Under the pieces are notes generated by a model that saw nothing but the letters and a program-made list of their open reading frames with translations, was not told the origin of the DNA and ran no database searches. A stretch of DNA of 64,000 nucleotides, from the NCBI RefSeq assembly GCF_036227485.1, contig NZ_CP109479.1, positions 4,154,001-4,218,000 on the forward strand, in the 5' to 3' direction. Positions 1-8,932 of this stretch are shown piece by piece. The number at the start of each line of letters is the position of its first letter. Position 1 is the stretch's first letter. The translations under genes were made by a program, and so were the position numbers. Source of the stretch: Streptomyces sp. NBC_01451. Its GTDB lineage: Bacteria; Actinomycetota; Actinomycetes; Streptomycetales; Streptomycetaceae.

Positions 1-683
1 ACCTCACCCACGCCGACGGGACCCTGATCCTGTTCCGCCAGGACTTCCTCGACCCGGCCACCACTGCCGGCGCCCGCACAGAGGACCCGCACGCGCCGAT
101 CCTGCGCCGGCCCCTGCCCGAGGACGCCCAGGCCCTGCGACTGGCCGCCGACCATCTCGCCGCCGAGTTCCAGGCACTCGGGCAGCTGCCCCTGGAGATC
201 CACACCGCGGCCCTGCGTCATGTGCTGGCCGTCCTCGTCCTGCGGCTGGCACACCTCACCGCGCCCGTCGGCAGCCCGGCCCCTGACCCGGACGCCACCT
301 ACCTGCGCTTCCGTGACGCGGTGGAAAGGGACTTCGCCCGCACCCGCCGGGTCGAGGACTACGCCGAGGCACTCGGCTACTCGGCCCGCACCCTCTCCCG
401 CGCCACCCTCGCCTCAGCGGGCCTCGGCGCCAAGGAGTTCATCGACCGCCGCGTCGTCCTCGAAGCCAAGCGCCTCCTGGCCCACAGCGACCGGACGGCC
501 GCCCGAATCGCCGTCGGCCTCGGCTTCTCCAGCGCCACCCACTTCAGCAAGTACTTCCACCAGCGCACCGGCCGGACGCCGATCGCCTTCCGCGACACGG
601 TCCGCGGACATGCCCCGAGCACTTCGAGCGCCCAGGCCGGTCCGGGCACTCCGAGCACCCGGAAGGGCTGTTCGCCTGCCTAG
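1..683 (+). CDS. AraC-family transcriptional regulator (5' partial)
   Basis: Carboxy-terminal part of an AraC/XylS-type DNA-binding regulator. The frame is already open from base 3, so the true start lies left of the window. The last hundred residues hold the paired helix-turn-helix: a first helix pair around YAEALGYSARTLSRATLAS and the second-helix signature GFSSATHFSKYFHQRTGRTP. The part upstream is the end of the family's variable sensor domain, so the ligand cannot be inferred. The stop TAG is interleaved with the stop of the convergent purU gene in one CTAG (680-683). Target genes are unknown. Confidence 0.9.
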   Translation, partial: LTHADGTLILFRQDFLDPATTAGARTEDPHAPILRRPLPEDAQALRLAADHLAAEFQALGQLPLEIHTAALRHVLAVLVLRLAHLTAPVGSPAPDPDATYLRFRDAVERDFARTRRVEDYAEALGYSARTLSRATLASAGLGAKEFIDRRVVLEAKRLLAHSDRTAARIAVGLGFSSATHFSKYFHQRTGRTPIAFRDTVRGHAPSTSSAQAGPGTPSTRKGCSPA

Positions 684-1585
684 GCGAACACCACCGTCCG
701 CCGACCGTTCAGCAGGATCCGCCGCTCCGCATGCCACTTCACGGCCCGCGCCAGCGCCTGGCACTCCACATCGCGGCCGATGGCCACCAGCTGGTCCGGG
801 GTCACGTCGTGGGCGACCCGCTCGACCTCCTGCTCGATGATCGGGCCCTCGTCGAGGTCCGCCGTGACGTAGTGCGCCGTCGCGCCGATCAGCTTCACGC
901 CCCGCGCGTGGGCCTGGTGGTACGGCTTCGCGCCCTTGAAGCTCGGGAGGAAGGAGTGGTGGATGTTGATGATCCGGCCGCTCAGGTTCTTGCACAGGTC
1001 GTCCGAGAGGACCTGCATGTAGCGGGCCAGGACGACCAACTCCACGTTCTCCGCGCGCACCAGCTCCAGCAGCCGCGCCTCCGCCTGCGCCTTCGTGTCC
1101 TTCGTCACCGGGATGTGGACGAAGGGGACGTCGTACGAGGCGACCAGCTCGGCGAAGTCGGTGTGGTTGGAGACGACCGCCGCGACGTCGACCGGCAGCG
1201 CGCCGATGCGGGTGCGGAAGAGGAGGTCGTTGAGACAGTGGCCGAACTTGCTGACCATCAGGACGACCCGCATGCGGTCCTCGGCCCGGTGGATCTGCCA
1301 CTCCATGTGGAAGGCGTCACCGATCGCCGCGAAGCTCGCCCGGAGCTTCTCCACCGTCACCGGCGTCTCACCCGAGAAGTGGACGCGCATGAAGAACAGT
1401 CCCGTGTCCCGGTCGCCGAACTGCTGGCTGTCCTCGATGTTGCAGCCGGTCATGAAGAGGTAGCTCGACACGGCGTGCACGATGCCCTGCTTGTCGGGGC
1501 AGGAGAGCGTGAGGACGTACTGCTCGGAGGACTTCTCGGCGGGCTTCCCGGCGGGGGCAGCGGCTGCGCTGGACTGCTCGTTCAT
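680..1585 (-). CDS. purU: Formyltetrahydrofolate deformylase
   Basis: Hydrolyses 10-formyl-tetrahydrofolate to formate and tetrahydrofolate, balancing cytosolic one-carbon pools. About 301 residues, the usual family length. An N-terminal ACT domain (about residues 20-95, beginning YVLTLSCPDKQGIVHAVSS) precedes a formyltransferase-fold catalytic domain containing NIHHSFLPSFKGAKPYHQA (about 205-223) and TADLDEGPIIEQEVERV, which carry the conserved Asn/His/Asp set. The start is placed at ATG 1585 (MNEQSS) because the upstream in-frame extension is low-complexity and atypical. It converges on the AraC gene with stop codons sharing four bases. Confidence 0.95.
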   Translation of the reverse strand: MNEQSSAAAAPAGKPAEKSSEQYVLTLSCPDKQGIVHAVSSYLFMTGCNIEDSQQFGDRDTGLFFMRVHFSGETPVTVEKLRASFAAIGDAFHMEWQIHRAEDRMRVVLMVSKFGHCLNDLLFRTRIGALPVDVAAVVSNHTDFAELVASYDVPFVHIPVTKDTKAQAEARLLELVRAENVELVVLARYMQVLSDDLCKNLSGRIINIHHSFLPSFKGAKPYHQAHARGVKLIGATAHYVTADLDEGPIIEQEVERVAHDVTPDQLVAIGRDVECQALARAVKWHAERRILLNGRRTVVFA

Positions 1586-1699
1586 GCGGGACAGGGTCCC
1601 ATATCCGCCTGGAACGGCCGACTCCCGTCCGCCACCCGGAACGCACCGGAGCACCCGCGTCCGCGACCGGTCACCACGCGGACCGTCCGCAGCCGGCCG

Positions 1700-2200
1700 C
1701 TACGCCGACCGCGTCAGTATCCGCAGTACCTCCAGCGTGCGCGGCGGGACGTCCGGCTCCTCGCCGTCGCTCACCGCGAGGCGCACGTGGGCGTCCCGGG
1801 CCGCCCGGACCGCCTCCGGCCACCCGGCGTGGTCCAGGTAGGCCGAGACGGGTGCGTCCGGGCCGACCTGGTGCATGATCCGCAGGACGCGGAGTACGGC
1901 GGTGTCGACGAGGGCGGCCTCCTGGGAGTCCCGGAAGATCGTGCCGACGTACTTCTCGGCGGACCAGCTGTCCAGCCAGGTGTCCTCGACGAGGCGGTAC
2001 ACGGCGTCGGTGACGTCCCCGTACCCGTCGACACCGGCCAGCCAGACGTCCCGCTGGAACACCGGATCGGAGAGCATGTGCAGCGCGGAGCGCACATTGC
2101 TGCGCCAGCGCCACCACGGCATGTCGTTGAGTGGCATGCCGCCCATGGTGGGGGAGCGACGGCCGCGACGGGAAGAGTCTTCCGAACCTTGCACGGTCAT
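1700..2200 (-). CDS. Conserved Streptomyces protein, SCO4402-like
   Basis: 166-residue acidic soluble protein with no catalytic motif that I recognise. The core begins PLNDMPWWRWRSNVRSALHM and continues with a mostly helical region (DAVYRLVEDTWLDSWSAEKYVGTIF). It lies directly upstream of purU on the same strand, and I recall an uncharacterised protein at this position in S. coelicolor (SCO4402). The start at 2200 is preceded by CAGGGA. The internal ATG at 2137 is a possible shorter start but lacks an obvious ribosome-binding site. Function unknown. Confidence 0.75.
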   Translation of the reverse strand: MTVQGSEDSSRRGRRSPTMGGMPLNDMPWWRWRSNVRSALHMLSDPVFQRDVWLAGVDGYGDVTDAVYRLVEDTWLDSWSAEKYVGTIFRDSQEAALVDTAVLRVLRIMHQVGPDAPVSAYLDHAGWPEAVRAARDAHVRLAVSDGEEPDVPPRTLEVLRILTRSA

Positions 2201-2317
2201 CGATCGTACGGTCCCTGTGAAAATGAGATCAACGCCCCCCGGAATTCACCTCCCCGTCACCACTTGTCGACCAAGGGTCACAGCCGGGTTGGCCGTGTGA
2301 CGGAATCGTGCATGTGC

Positions 2318-3673
2318 ATGACCGGCAGGCGACGCACCCGCAGCACCTTCCGCACCAACTCCCCCAGGCCCATGAGCGCCGGATCCTTGAGCGCGAGGTC
2401 ATTGGGCGCCAGGTCCATGAGCGCACTGGCCGTGTGCGCGGCGCTCGCCGCAGGCTGCGGGGTCGTACCCGGCACCTCGGCCGACTCCGAGAGCGGCGAG
2501 GTCACCGTCATGACCTGGGCGCCGGACGGCACCGACGCGACCAACAAGCCCGGCATGCCGGCCATGGCGCAGGCCTACGCGCGCTGGATCAACTCCACCG
2601 GTGGCCTGAACGGTCGCAAGCTCAAGGTCCTGACCTGCAACGACCACAACGACCGGGTGGCCGCCGCGAAGTGCGCCCGGCGCGCCGCCGACGAGGACGT
2701 CGTCGCGGTCGTCGGCTCCTACAGCCAGTTCGGCGACGACTTCCTGGGCCCGCTGGCCTCCGCCGGAATCCCCTACATCGGCGGCTACGGCGTCACCAAC
2801 GACGAGTTCACCAATCCGATGTCCTACCCCGTCAACGGCGGCTCGCCCGCCCTCCTGGCCGGCCTCGGCAAGGAACTGGCCACCGTCTGCGGTCCCGTCG
2901 CCCTGATCCGCCCCGACACCATCGCGGGCGACCAGCTGCCCCAGCTCCTCGACTCCGGTCTGCACGCGGGCGGGCACGCCCCGGCGCGGGACCAGCTGGC
3001 CGCCGAGGACGCCACCGAGTACGGGACGCACACGAAGCTCGCCCTGGAACGGACGACGGGCGCGGAGGCGGGCACGCAGACGGGCACGGAGACCGGGAAG
3101 AAGGGCTGTGTGGTGCCCGCGCTCGGGGACCGCACCAACACCTTCATGGACTCCTTCCGGCGCGACCGCGAGGACTACCCGGAGGTACGCACCGCGACCG
3201 TCCTCGGCAGCGTCGACCAGACGGTGATCAACGCGACCGGCGGCAGGTCGGGCCCGTACGAGGACTCGTACATCACGGGCTGGTACCCGGTGGCGAGTGA
3301 CGCCCGCTGGGACGGGATGAAGAAGGTCATCAACGAAGAGGCCTTCGACGACAACCGCATCGACCCGCAGGACGCGGGCGTGCAGACCACGTGGATCGCG
3401 TACACCGTCCTGAAGGCGGTCGTCGAGTCGCTGAAGGGGGGCGAAGTGTCCTCGACCACCGTCCGGCGGGCCCTCGACGACGGACTGCGCGTCACCACCG
3501 GCGGCCTCACCCCGACGCTGCGCTGGCGCTTCGAGGACCTGCTCTCGGTGGTCGGGTTCCCGCGTCTGGTCAACGCGCAGGTGACCCTCCAGGTCGTCCG
3601 TGAGGGCCGACTCGTCGCCGCCCGCAAGGGCTTCATCAACACGACGAAGCTGCTGGAGAGCGCGCAGGACTGA
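2318..3673 (+). CDS. Receptor-like ABC substrate-binding lipoprotein
   Basis: Extracytoplasmic solute-binding protein of the periplasmic-binding type 1 (branched-chain amino acid receptor-like) fold. A basic N-terminus and hydrophobic stretch end in the lipobox LAAGC, so it should be lipid-anchored. The mature part has the family pattern: ARWINSTGGLNGRKLKVL, then CARRAADEDVVAVVGSYSQF, then IPYIGGYGVTNDEF. A Thr/Gly-rich insert (TTGAEAGTQTGTETGKK) interrupts the middle. No permease or ATPase gene is adjacent, so it may serve a remote transporter or act as a receptor. The start is uncertain: GTG 2297, ATG 2312, 2318 and 2372 are in frame, and none has a strong ribosome-binding site. Confidence 0.85.
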   Translation: MTGRRRTRSTFRTNSPRPMSAGSLSARSLGARSMSALAVCAALAAGCGVVPGTSADSESGEVTVMTWAPDGTDATNKPGMPAMAQAYARWINSTGGLNGRKLKVLTCNDHNDRVAAAKCARRAADEDVVAVVGSYSQFGDDFLGPLASAGIPYIGGYGVTNDEFTNPMSYPVNGGSPALLAGLGKELATVCGPVALIRPDTIAGDQLPQLLDSGLHAGGHAPARDQLAAEDATEYGTHTKLALERTTGAEAGTQTGTETGKKGCVVPALGDRTNTFMDSFRRDREDYPEVRTATVLGSVDQTVINATGGRSGPYEDSYITGWYPVASDARWDGMKKVINEEAFDDNRIDPQDAGVQTTWIAYTVLKAVVESLKGGEVSSTTVRRALDDGLRVTTGGLTPTLRWRFEDLLSVVGFPRLVNAQVTLQVVREGRLVAARKGFINTTKLLESAQD

Positions 3674-3705
3674 CCGGCGGTCCCCCCTCCCGGAGGGACC
3701 ACGTC

Positions 3706-3754
3706 GACCCGGAACCGGGCGTGAAGCGGGCTTGAAGCGGACCGGTTCCGGGTC
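3706..3754. terminator. Bidirectional terminator hairpin
   Basis: Perfect 13-bp inverted repeat, GACCCGGAACCGG (3706-3718) with CCGGTTCCGGGTC (3742-3754). It lies between the ends of two convergent genes and touches the stop codon of the minus-strand gene. No U-tract, as is usual in Streptomyces. Confidence 0.75.
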
Positions 3755-5519
3755 AGAGCTGGGTGGACTGGCGTTCCGTCAGGCCGTACGTCTTCGCGAT
3801 CGTGTTCCACAGCTCGGCGGCCCGGGACTTCTGCTCGGTGGCGATGCCGCTCTGCTGGTTGCCCTTCTGCGTCTGGCCCGTCGAACGGGCCTGGCCCTTC
3901 TTGCAGCCGTTCTTGCCCGCCGTCTGGTCGGCCCAGGCCGCGTAGTGGTTGTCGGCCGCCTGGGACGCCTGCCAGGCCTTGGTGAGGGCGGCCGTCAGCG
4001 CCGCGTGCTCGGGGAGCTTGTCGACGGCCAGCGTGGAGAGCCGGGTGACCAGTTCGCCGCGCTGCTGGGCCGCGCCGCGCAGGTCCGCGGCGGCCTGGCC
4101 GAGGTTGTTGCAGGACTTGACGTTCGCCACCGCGCTGATCACCGCGTCGCGGCTGTCGTTGCTGTCGGCGAGCAGCTTGTCCAGCTCGACGGCCTGTGCC
4201 TTTGCCGGGTCGGCGGCCGGCGCCTCGGACTGCTCCGGCGTGGCCGAGGTCGCCGCGACCGTCTTGTTGCCCGCGTCCTCGTCGGTGTCCCCGCCCCCGC
4301 CGCTCAGCATCGCACCGGCCCCGATACCGAGCACGACGATGCCGACGCCGAGAGCCGCGATGACGGCCACCCGCGACCGCCGGCCCCCGCCGTCCCGCTC
4401 GCCGTCCACGTCGTGGGACGGTCCGTGGGGCCCGGCCGCCTGGAAGCCGTACGGGGCCTGCTGGGCGGCGTACGGAGCCTGCTGGCCGTAGGGCCCCGGG
4501 GCGGGCTGCTGGTGCTGCTGGGCCGGGATGCGGGGCATCTGCTGGGTGGCACCGGCCGGCGCCTCGCCGCCCGGTCCGCCGCGGAAGAGGTTGTCGAAGT
4601 CGGAGGGCGGCTGACGGTCGTCCGGCCCGCCCGGGGGTACGCCGTACGACCCGCCGGGCACCGGCGGGATGTACTGGGTGGCGTCGGCGTCGGAACCGCC
4701 GGGAGCCGCCTGCGGCACGCGGCCCAGGTACGTGGTCGCCTCGGCGGACATCTCGGGCGGCAGCGCGCCGGCCCCCACGGGCGGCAGGAACTGCGTCGCC
4801 GCCTCGTTGACGTGCGGGGGCGCGTAGGCGGGCGCGGCAGCGTGCGCCGCGACCGGCGGGAGGTACTGGGTGGCCGGGTCGGCGACCGGCCCGGGGGTGC
4901 CCGGCACGGGCGGGATGTACTGCGTCGCGTCCTCGGCCGGCGGCAGCGGGGCGCCACCGTACTGCCCGTACGGCTGGTGGGCCTGCTGCTGGTACTGCGG
5001 GGCGGCGGGCGGAAGGGGTGCGGACCCGGCGCCGTGGGCGTCATGCGGTACGGAGTGGGGGGTGCCCGGGTCCGGCTGGGCGCCGTAGCCGGGCTGCTGG
5101 GCCCAACCGCCGGACACGCCCGGGTCGTTGTTCCACGCCGGTGCCGACGGAGCCTGCTGCTCGGGCTGTTGCTGCGGCTGCGGCTGGAACTGGCCCTGGC
5201 CCTGTCCCTGTCCCTGGTCACCCCACTGCTGGTGCTGGGCGTCGGGCGGCGTCGGCCAGCCCTCGGCCACCTGAGGTTGGGGCTGGGGCTGGTACTGGCC
5301 CTGGTCCTGGTTCGTGTCCGGGCCCCACGGCAGTCCCCACGCCTGGCCGCCGGTCGGGTTCGGGGCCGGTATCGGGGGCGCCGACGGGGCCGGAGCCGGC
5401 CGACCGCCGCTTGCCCCCGTCATTCCCGGCAGCAGCGGTTCGCCGCCGTCGGAGGGCAGCACGATGCCTTCGCGCGCCACGCGCTGCGAGTGCTCCTCGC
5501 CCTGTCCACTCTGCGTCAC
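3753..5519 (-). CDS. Pro/Gln-rich membrane-anchored protein with ATQY-PPV repeats
   Basis: 588 residues from GTG 5519, chosen because GGAG lies six bases upstream. The first 370 residues are disordered and rich in Pro, Gln and Gly. Roughly between residues 197 and 330 a motif recurs six times: DATQYIPPVPG, PATQYLPPVA, AATQFLPPVG, EATTYLGRVP, DATQYIPPVPG, GATQQMPRIP. A single transmembrane helix at about 380-404 (VAVIAALGVGIVVLGIGAG) follows an Arg-rich stop, so the long N-terminus should be cytoplasmic. The outside C-terminal domain (about 160 residues) is helical with two Cys (SCNN and NGCKK). No enzyme signature. The repeated Thr sites resemble tails found on actinobacterial kinase-pathway proteins, which is inference. 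Confidence 0.85.
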   Translation of the reverse strand: MTQSGQGEEHSQRVAREGIVLPSDGGEPLLPGMTGASGGRPAPAPSAPPIPAPNPTGGQAWGLPWGPDTNQDQGQYQPQPQPQVAEGWPTPPDAQHQQWGDQGQGQGQGQFQPQPQQQPEQQAPSAPAWNNDPGVSGGWAQQPGYGAQPDPGTPHSVPHDAHGAGSAPLPPAAPQYQQQAHQPYGQYGGAPLPPAEDATQYIPPVPGTPGPVADPATQYLPPVAAHAAAPAYAPPHVNEAATQFLPPVGAGALPPEMSAEATTYLGRVPQAAPGGSDADATQYIPPVPGGSYGVPPGGPDDRQPPSDFDNLFRGGPGGEAPAGATQQMPRIPAQQHQQPAPGPYGQQAPYAAQQAPYGFQAAGPHGPSHDVDGERDGGGRRSRVAVIAALGVGIVVLGIGAGAMLSGGGGDTDEDAGNKTVAATSATPEQSEAPAADPAKAQAVELDKLLADSNDSRDAVISAVANVKSCNNLGQAAADLRGAAQQRGELVTRLSTLAVDKLPEHAALTAALTKAWQASQAADNHYAAWADQTAGKNGCKKGQARSTGQTQKGNQQSGIATEQKSRAAELWNTIAKTYGLTERQSTQL

Positions 5520-5648
5520 CGGGACTCCTGCTGATGGGGGACCTTCGGAATCGTCAGCTAAAGCTACCGGGTTCCCGGAATCCGATTCACGAAGCACAGG
5601 ACCGGACCACTCCCCCACCAGCCCCTCAGCGTCCCGCTGTGTCTCCCG

Positions 5649-7034
5649 TCACGCCGCCGCCCGCAGGTCCATCCGCGCCCCGAACTCCCGGACCACCGGT
5701 TCGTCGCGGTACGGCTCCAGACGCAGCTGGAGGTCCTCCAGGTACTCGGCGCCCCGGTTGGAGCGCAGGGTGCCCAGGAGTTCCACCGCGCGCAGGCCGG
5801 TGTGGCAGGCCTCCTCCACCTCACGCTGCTGCACCTGTGCCGAGGCCAGCAGCACCAGCCCGATGGCCCGGCGCCGCGCCCGCGTCTCGGGATGGCCGTC
5901 CAGGGACTCCTGCGCGCACCGCGCCGCCGCCTCGGCCTGGCCGAGGTCCCGGTGACAGTGCGCCAACTCGTCGGCCAGGTATGCCCCGTCGAAGTGCGCG
6001 ATCCACGCCGGGTCGTCCCCGGACTCCGGATCGGCCGCCTCCAGGGCGTTGACCGCGCGCCCGGACGCCAGCTGGGCCGCACGCGCGTCGCCCATCAGCG
6101 CGTGCCCCCGGGCCTCGGCCGCGTAGAACATCGCCTCCGCGCGCGGGGTGACCCGGCCACGCGCCCCCTCCTGCGCCGCCCGCGCCAACTGCGCGATCTC
6201 GCGCGGGTTTCCGAGCTGCGCGGCGAGGTGGCTCATGGAGGCGGCGAGTACGTATCCCCCGTATCCGCGGTCGCCGGCCGCCTGGGCGAGCCGAAGGGCC
6301 TGGATGTAGTAGCGCTGGGCGAGACCGGGCTGGCCGGTGTCGACGGCCATGTACCCGGCGAGTTCGGTCAGCCGGGCGACGGCGGCGAAGAGGTCCCGCC
6401 CGACCGCCTCCCGGTACGAGCCCGCCAGCAGCCCGGAGACGACGCTGTTGAGGTAGTGCACGACGACCGGACGCACATGCCCGCTGCCGTACTGGTGGTC
6501 CAGGTCCGTGAGCGCCTGCGTCATCGCGCGCACCGCCGCCACGTCCGACGGACCCACGCGGGGACCCGCCTGGCGTGCCACCTGGGAGTCGGGGGACGAG
6601 ATCAGCCAGTCGCGGCTGGGCTCCACGAGCGCGGAAGCGGCGACGGACGAACCGGAGAGGAAGTCCCGCCGACCCACGTCACTGCGCCACAGCTCACACA
6701 CCTGCTCGATGGCGCCGAGGACGGTCGGGGAGAACTGGAGCCCGACGCCCGAGGCGAGGTTCTTGCCGTTGGCCATGCCGATCTCGTCGATCGTGACCGT
6801 ACGGCCGAGTTTGCGGCCGAGGGCCTCGGCGATGATCGCGGGCGCCCGGCCCCGGGGCTGCTGTCCGCGCAGCCAACGGGCCACGGACGTCTTGTCGTAC
6901 CGCAGGTCGTGGCCGTGCTCCGCGCCGCACATGTTGACCCGGCGGGCCAGCCCCGCGTTCGAGCAGCCCGCTTCCTGGATGAGCGCCTGCAACCGTTCGT
7001 TCGGTTGTCGCGCGACGAGAGGCCTTGCGGCCAT
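5649..7034 (-). CDS. HTH regulator with TPR-like C-terminal domain
   Basis: 461-residue regulator of the Streptomyces NsdA-like type. The N-terminus (NERLQALIQEAGCSNAGLARRV, then DKTSVARWLRGQQPRGRAPA) is an XRE-style helix-turn-helix. The remainder is a helical TPR-like array (LTELAGYMAVDTGQPGLAQR, YYIQALRLAQAAGDRGYGGY). ATG 7034 has AGGGGG seven bases upstream. It diverges from the primase-polymerase-like gene across about 340 bases, and such pairs are recurrent in Streptomyces. A role in developmental or antibiotic control is plausible by family, but the targets are not shown here. Confidence 0.85.
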   Translation of the reverse strand: MAARPLVARQPNERLQALIQEAGCSNAGLARRVNMCGAEHGHDLRYDKTSVARWLRGQQPRGRAPAIIAEALGRKLGRTVTIDEIGMANGKNLASGVGLQFSPTVLGAIEQVCELWRSDVGRRDFLSGSSVAASALVEPSRDWLISSPDSQVARQAGPRVGPSDVAAVRAMTQALTDLDHQYGSGHVRPVVVHYLNSVVSGLLAGSYREAVGRDLFAAVARLTELAGYMAVDTGQPGLAQRYYIQALRLAQAAGDRGYGGYVLAASMSHLAAQLGNPREIAQLARAAQEGARGRVTPRAEAMFYAAEARGHALMGDARAAQLASGRAVNALEAADPESGDDPAWIAHFDGAYLADELAHCHRDLGQAEAAARCAQESLDGHPETRARRRAIGLVLLASAQVQQREVEEACHTGLRAVELLGTLRSNRGAEYLEDLQLRLEPYRDEPVVREFGARMDLRAAA

Positions 7035-7373
7035 GGCGTACCCCCTGTGGCTGCGGTGCCGTGCCCACGCACCGAGTTGACGTGTCTTCCGTGTCCGGAA
7101 CTCCTTCCGTACGCGTCCTGACAGGGGACGAGTACGGCGAAAAGATCCGGCCTTGAAGATCAATGCCCCGCAGGCATGCCGACAATGCGAAGCATGTGAG
7201 GATTGCCGGGGTAAAGGCGGATGCCCAGCCCCTCCCCTGCCTACCCAGCCCCGCCCCGGATCCTCCCGCGCGCCCCCGTTCATGCATCCATGCGCCCCAG
7301 ATGCGGAATCGATGCTCCTCCCCCGCGCATGTGACATGCGTAACTCATGATTCCCACTAGAGTTGTCCTCATC
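7035..7373. other. Divergent intergenic region
   Basis: Separates the HTH regulator from the primase-polymerase-like gene. No coding signal. Contains several GCATG-type words, including the palindrome at 7326-7340, and a TAGAGT hexamer at 7358-7363. Confidence 0.6.
7326..7363 (+). promoter_or_regulatory. Palindrome and candidate -10 for the primase-polymerase-like gene
   Basis: CGCATG-TGA-CATGCG (7326-7340) is a perfect 6-bp dyad. TAGAGT at 7358-7363 resembles a -10 element about ten bases before GTG 7374, so transcription could begin at or beside the start codon. No convincing -35 hexamer is seen at 17-19 bases, so an activator or the palindrome-binding protein may be needed. Confidence 0.4.
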
Positions 7374-8027
7374 GTGGAAGAGACCATCGCGGGCCCTGAT
7401 GCTGCCCAAATCCCCAAGCAACGCGGCGAATCCCTCTTGGAAACCGCCGTCCGTTACGCCGAAGAGCGCCACTGGGACGTGTTCCCCGGTACGTGGCTGG
7501 AAGCAGTCGACGGGGTACAACGCTGCTCCTGCGGCGACACCGCGTGCGCCCTGCCCGGCGCACACCCGACGCGGCCCGACTGGATCACCCAGGCCACGGG
7601 CAGTGCGACCGTCGCGCGACGGCTGTGGACCGACCAGCCGACGGCGTCGATCCTGCTGCCGACCGGCCATACGTTCGACGCGATCGACGTGCCCGAGACA
7701 GCCGGGTTCCTCGCGCTGGCGCGCATGGAACGGATGGAACTGACGCTCGGACCGGTGATGTTGACGCCGGATCGGCGGATGCGGTTCTTCGTGCTGCCGG
7801 GGGCGTCGGCGAAGGTGCCCGACCTTGTCCGCAAGCTGGGATGGTCACCGGCCTCGCTGGACCTGGTGGCGCTGGGCGAGGGGGCGTATGTGGCCGCGCC
7901 GCCGACTCGGTACGCGTCTCGGGGTGCTGTGCAGTGGGCCTGCCGGCCTACGCCCGCGAATCGGTGGCTGCCGGACGCGGAGGAGTTGATCTCGCCGCTC
8001 GCCTACGCGTGCGGTAGGGATCGGTAG
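7374..8027 (+). CDS. Primase-polymerase (Prim-Pol) domain protein
   Basis: 217-residue protein resembling the N-terminal bifunctional DNA primase/polymerase domain: AVRYAEERHWDVFPGTWLE, a CSCGDTAC motif that could bind zinc, then ATVARRLWTDQPTASILLPT. The acidic pair expected for catalysis is degenerate (FDAIDVPE rather than a clear DxD), and no helicase part follows. It may therefore be a regulatory or non-catalytic relative, as these short solitary versions usually are in Streptomyces. The start is uncertain: ATG 7347 is in frame, but it lies upstream of the likely -10 at 7358, so GTG 7374 on a leaderless message is preferred. Confidence 0.75.
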   Translation: MEETIAGPDAAQIPKQRGESLLETAVRYAEERHWDVFPGTWLEAVDGVQRCSCGDTACALPGAHPTRPDWITQATGSATVARRLWTDQPTASILLPTGHTFDAIDVPETAGFLALARMERMELTLGPVMLTPDRRMRFFVLPGASAKVPDLVRKLGWSPASLDLVALGEGAYVAAPPTRYASRGAVQWACRPTPANRWLPDAEELISPLAYACGRDR

Positions 8028-8059
8028 CGTTCGCAGTTCGGGGTGCCTGGTTTCGGTTG

Positions 8060-8145
8060 CGTGGCGGCTGCGGGCCGGTTGTGGCTGATCGCGCCCCGCG
8101 GCGGAGCCGCAGATCGGATAGAGCCCCGCGCCCCTAAAAACCTTA
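8060..8145. repeat. Dispersed Streptomyces intergenic repeat (copy)
   Basis: The segment with GGCTGATCGCGCCCCGCGG and GCCCCGCGCCCCTAAAAA matches a short non-coding sequence that I recall many times between Streptomyces genes. A related block lies at 32936-32990. Recognition is from memory. Confidence 0.5.
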
Positions 8146-8155
8146 GGGTGACCGC

Positions 8156-8932
8156 ATGGTCAATGGTGCCGCCGTACGGGTGCAGGGGCTCTGGAAGCGG
8201 TTCGGGCAGCAGGTTGCTGTTGCCGGGATCGATCTGGAGTTGCCTGCGGGGAAGTTCGTCGGGCTCGTCGGGCCGAACGGGGCCGGGAAGACCACCACGC
8301 TCTCGATGGTGACCGGGCTCCTGCGGCCCGACCAGGGCACCGTGGAGGTCGTCGGGCACGACGTGTGGCGCGACCCGGTCGAGGTCAAGGCACGGATCGG
8401 GGTGCTGCCCGAAGGGCTTCGGCTCTTCGAGCGGCTGTCCGGGCGTGAACTCCTCGCCTACTCGGGCCGGTTGCGCGGGCTGCCCGGCGCCGAGGTCGAC
8501 AAGCGGGCCGCCCAACTGCTCGACGTCCTCGACCTCGCCGGAGCCCAGCACAAGCTCGTCGTCGACTACTCGACCGGCATGCGCAAGAAGATCGGCCTGG
8601 CCGCCGCTCTCCTCCACAATCCCGAAGTCCTGTTCCTCGACGAGCCGTTCGAGGGCGTGGACCCGGTGTCGGCCCAGATCATCCGGGGTGTGCTGGAGCG
8701 GTACACGGCCTCGGGTGCCACCGTCGTCTTCTCCTCCCACGTCATGGAGCTGGTCGAGTCGCTGTGCGACTGGGTCGCGGTGATGGCGGCGGGACGGATC
8801 CGGGCGCACGGCACACTGGCCGAGGTGCGCGGTGACGCGCCCTCGTTGCAGCAGGCGTTCCTCGAACTCGTCGGTGCGGGCGGGCTCGACCACGGGACCC
8901 ACCTGGACTGGCTGGGCGGCGGCGCCCGGTGA
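8156..8932 (+). CDS. ABC transporter ATP-binding protein
   Basis: 258-residue ATPase subunit of an ABC-2-like exporter. Walker A is GPNGAGKTT (about residues 39-47), the signature region is YSTGMRKKIGLAAALLH, and Walker B is VLFLDEPFEGVDP, followed by the switch His in VVFSSHVME. The signature is STGMR rather than LSGGQ, a normal variation in drug or heavy-metal exporters. ATG 8156 has AGGG six bases upstream. The end overlaps the permease gene by four bases (GTGA), so the two are translationally coupled. Substrate unknown. Confidence 0.93.
   Translation: MVNGAAVRVQGLWKRFGQQVAVAGIDLELPAGKFVGLVGPNGAGKTTTLSMVTGLLRPDQGTVEVVGHDVWRDPVEVKARIGVLPEGLRLFERLSGRELLAYSGRLRGLPGAEVDKRAAQLLDVLDLAGAQHKLVVDYSTGMRKKIGLAAALLHNPEVLFLDEPFEGVDPVSAQIIRGVLERYTASGATVVFSSHVMELVESLCDWVAVMAAGRIRAHGTLAEVRGDAPSLQQAFLELVGAGGLDHGTHLDWLGGGAR

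Noticed and set aside
731..2317. Upstream part of a 980-codon plus-strand frame ending at 3673
   Set aside because: It is antisense to purU and the small protein and has Arg/His-rich shadow composition. Only the part from about 2318 has a signal peptide and conserved domain.
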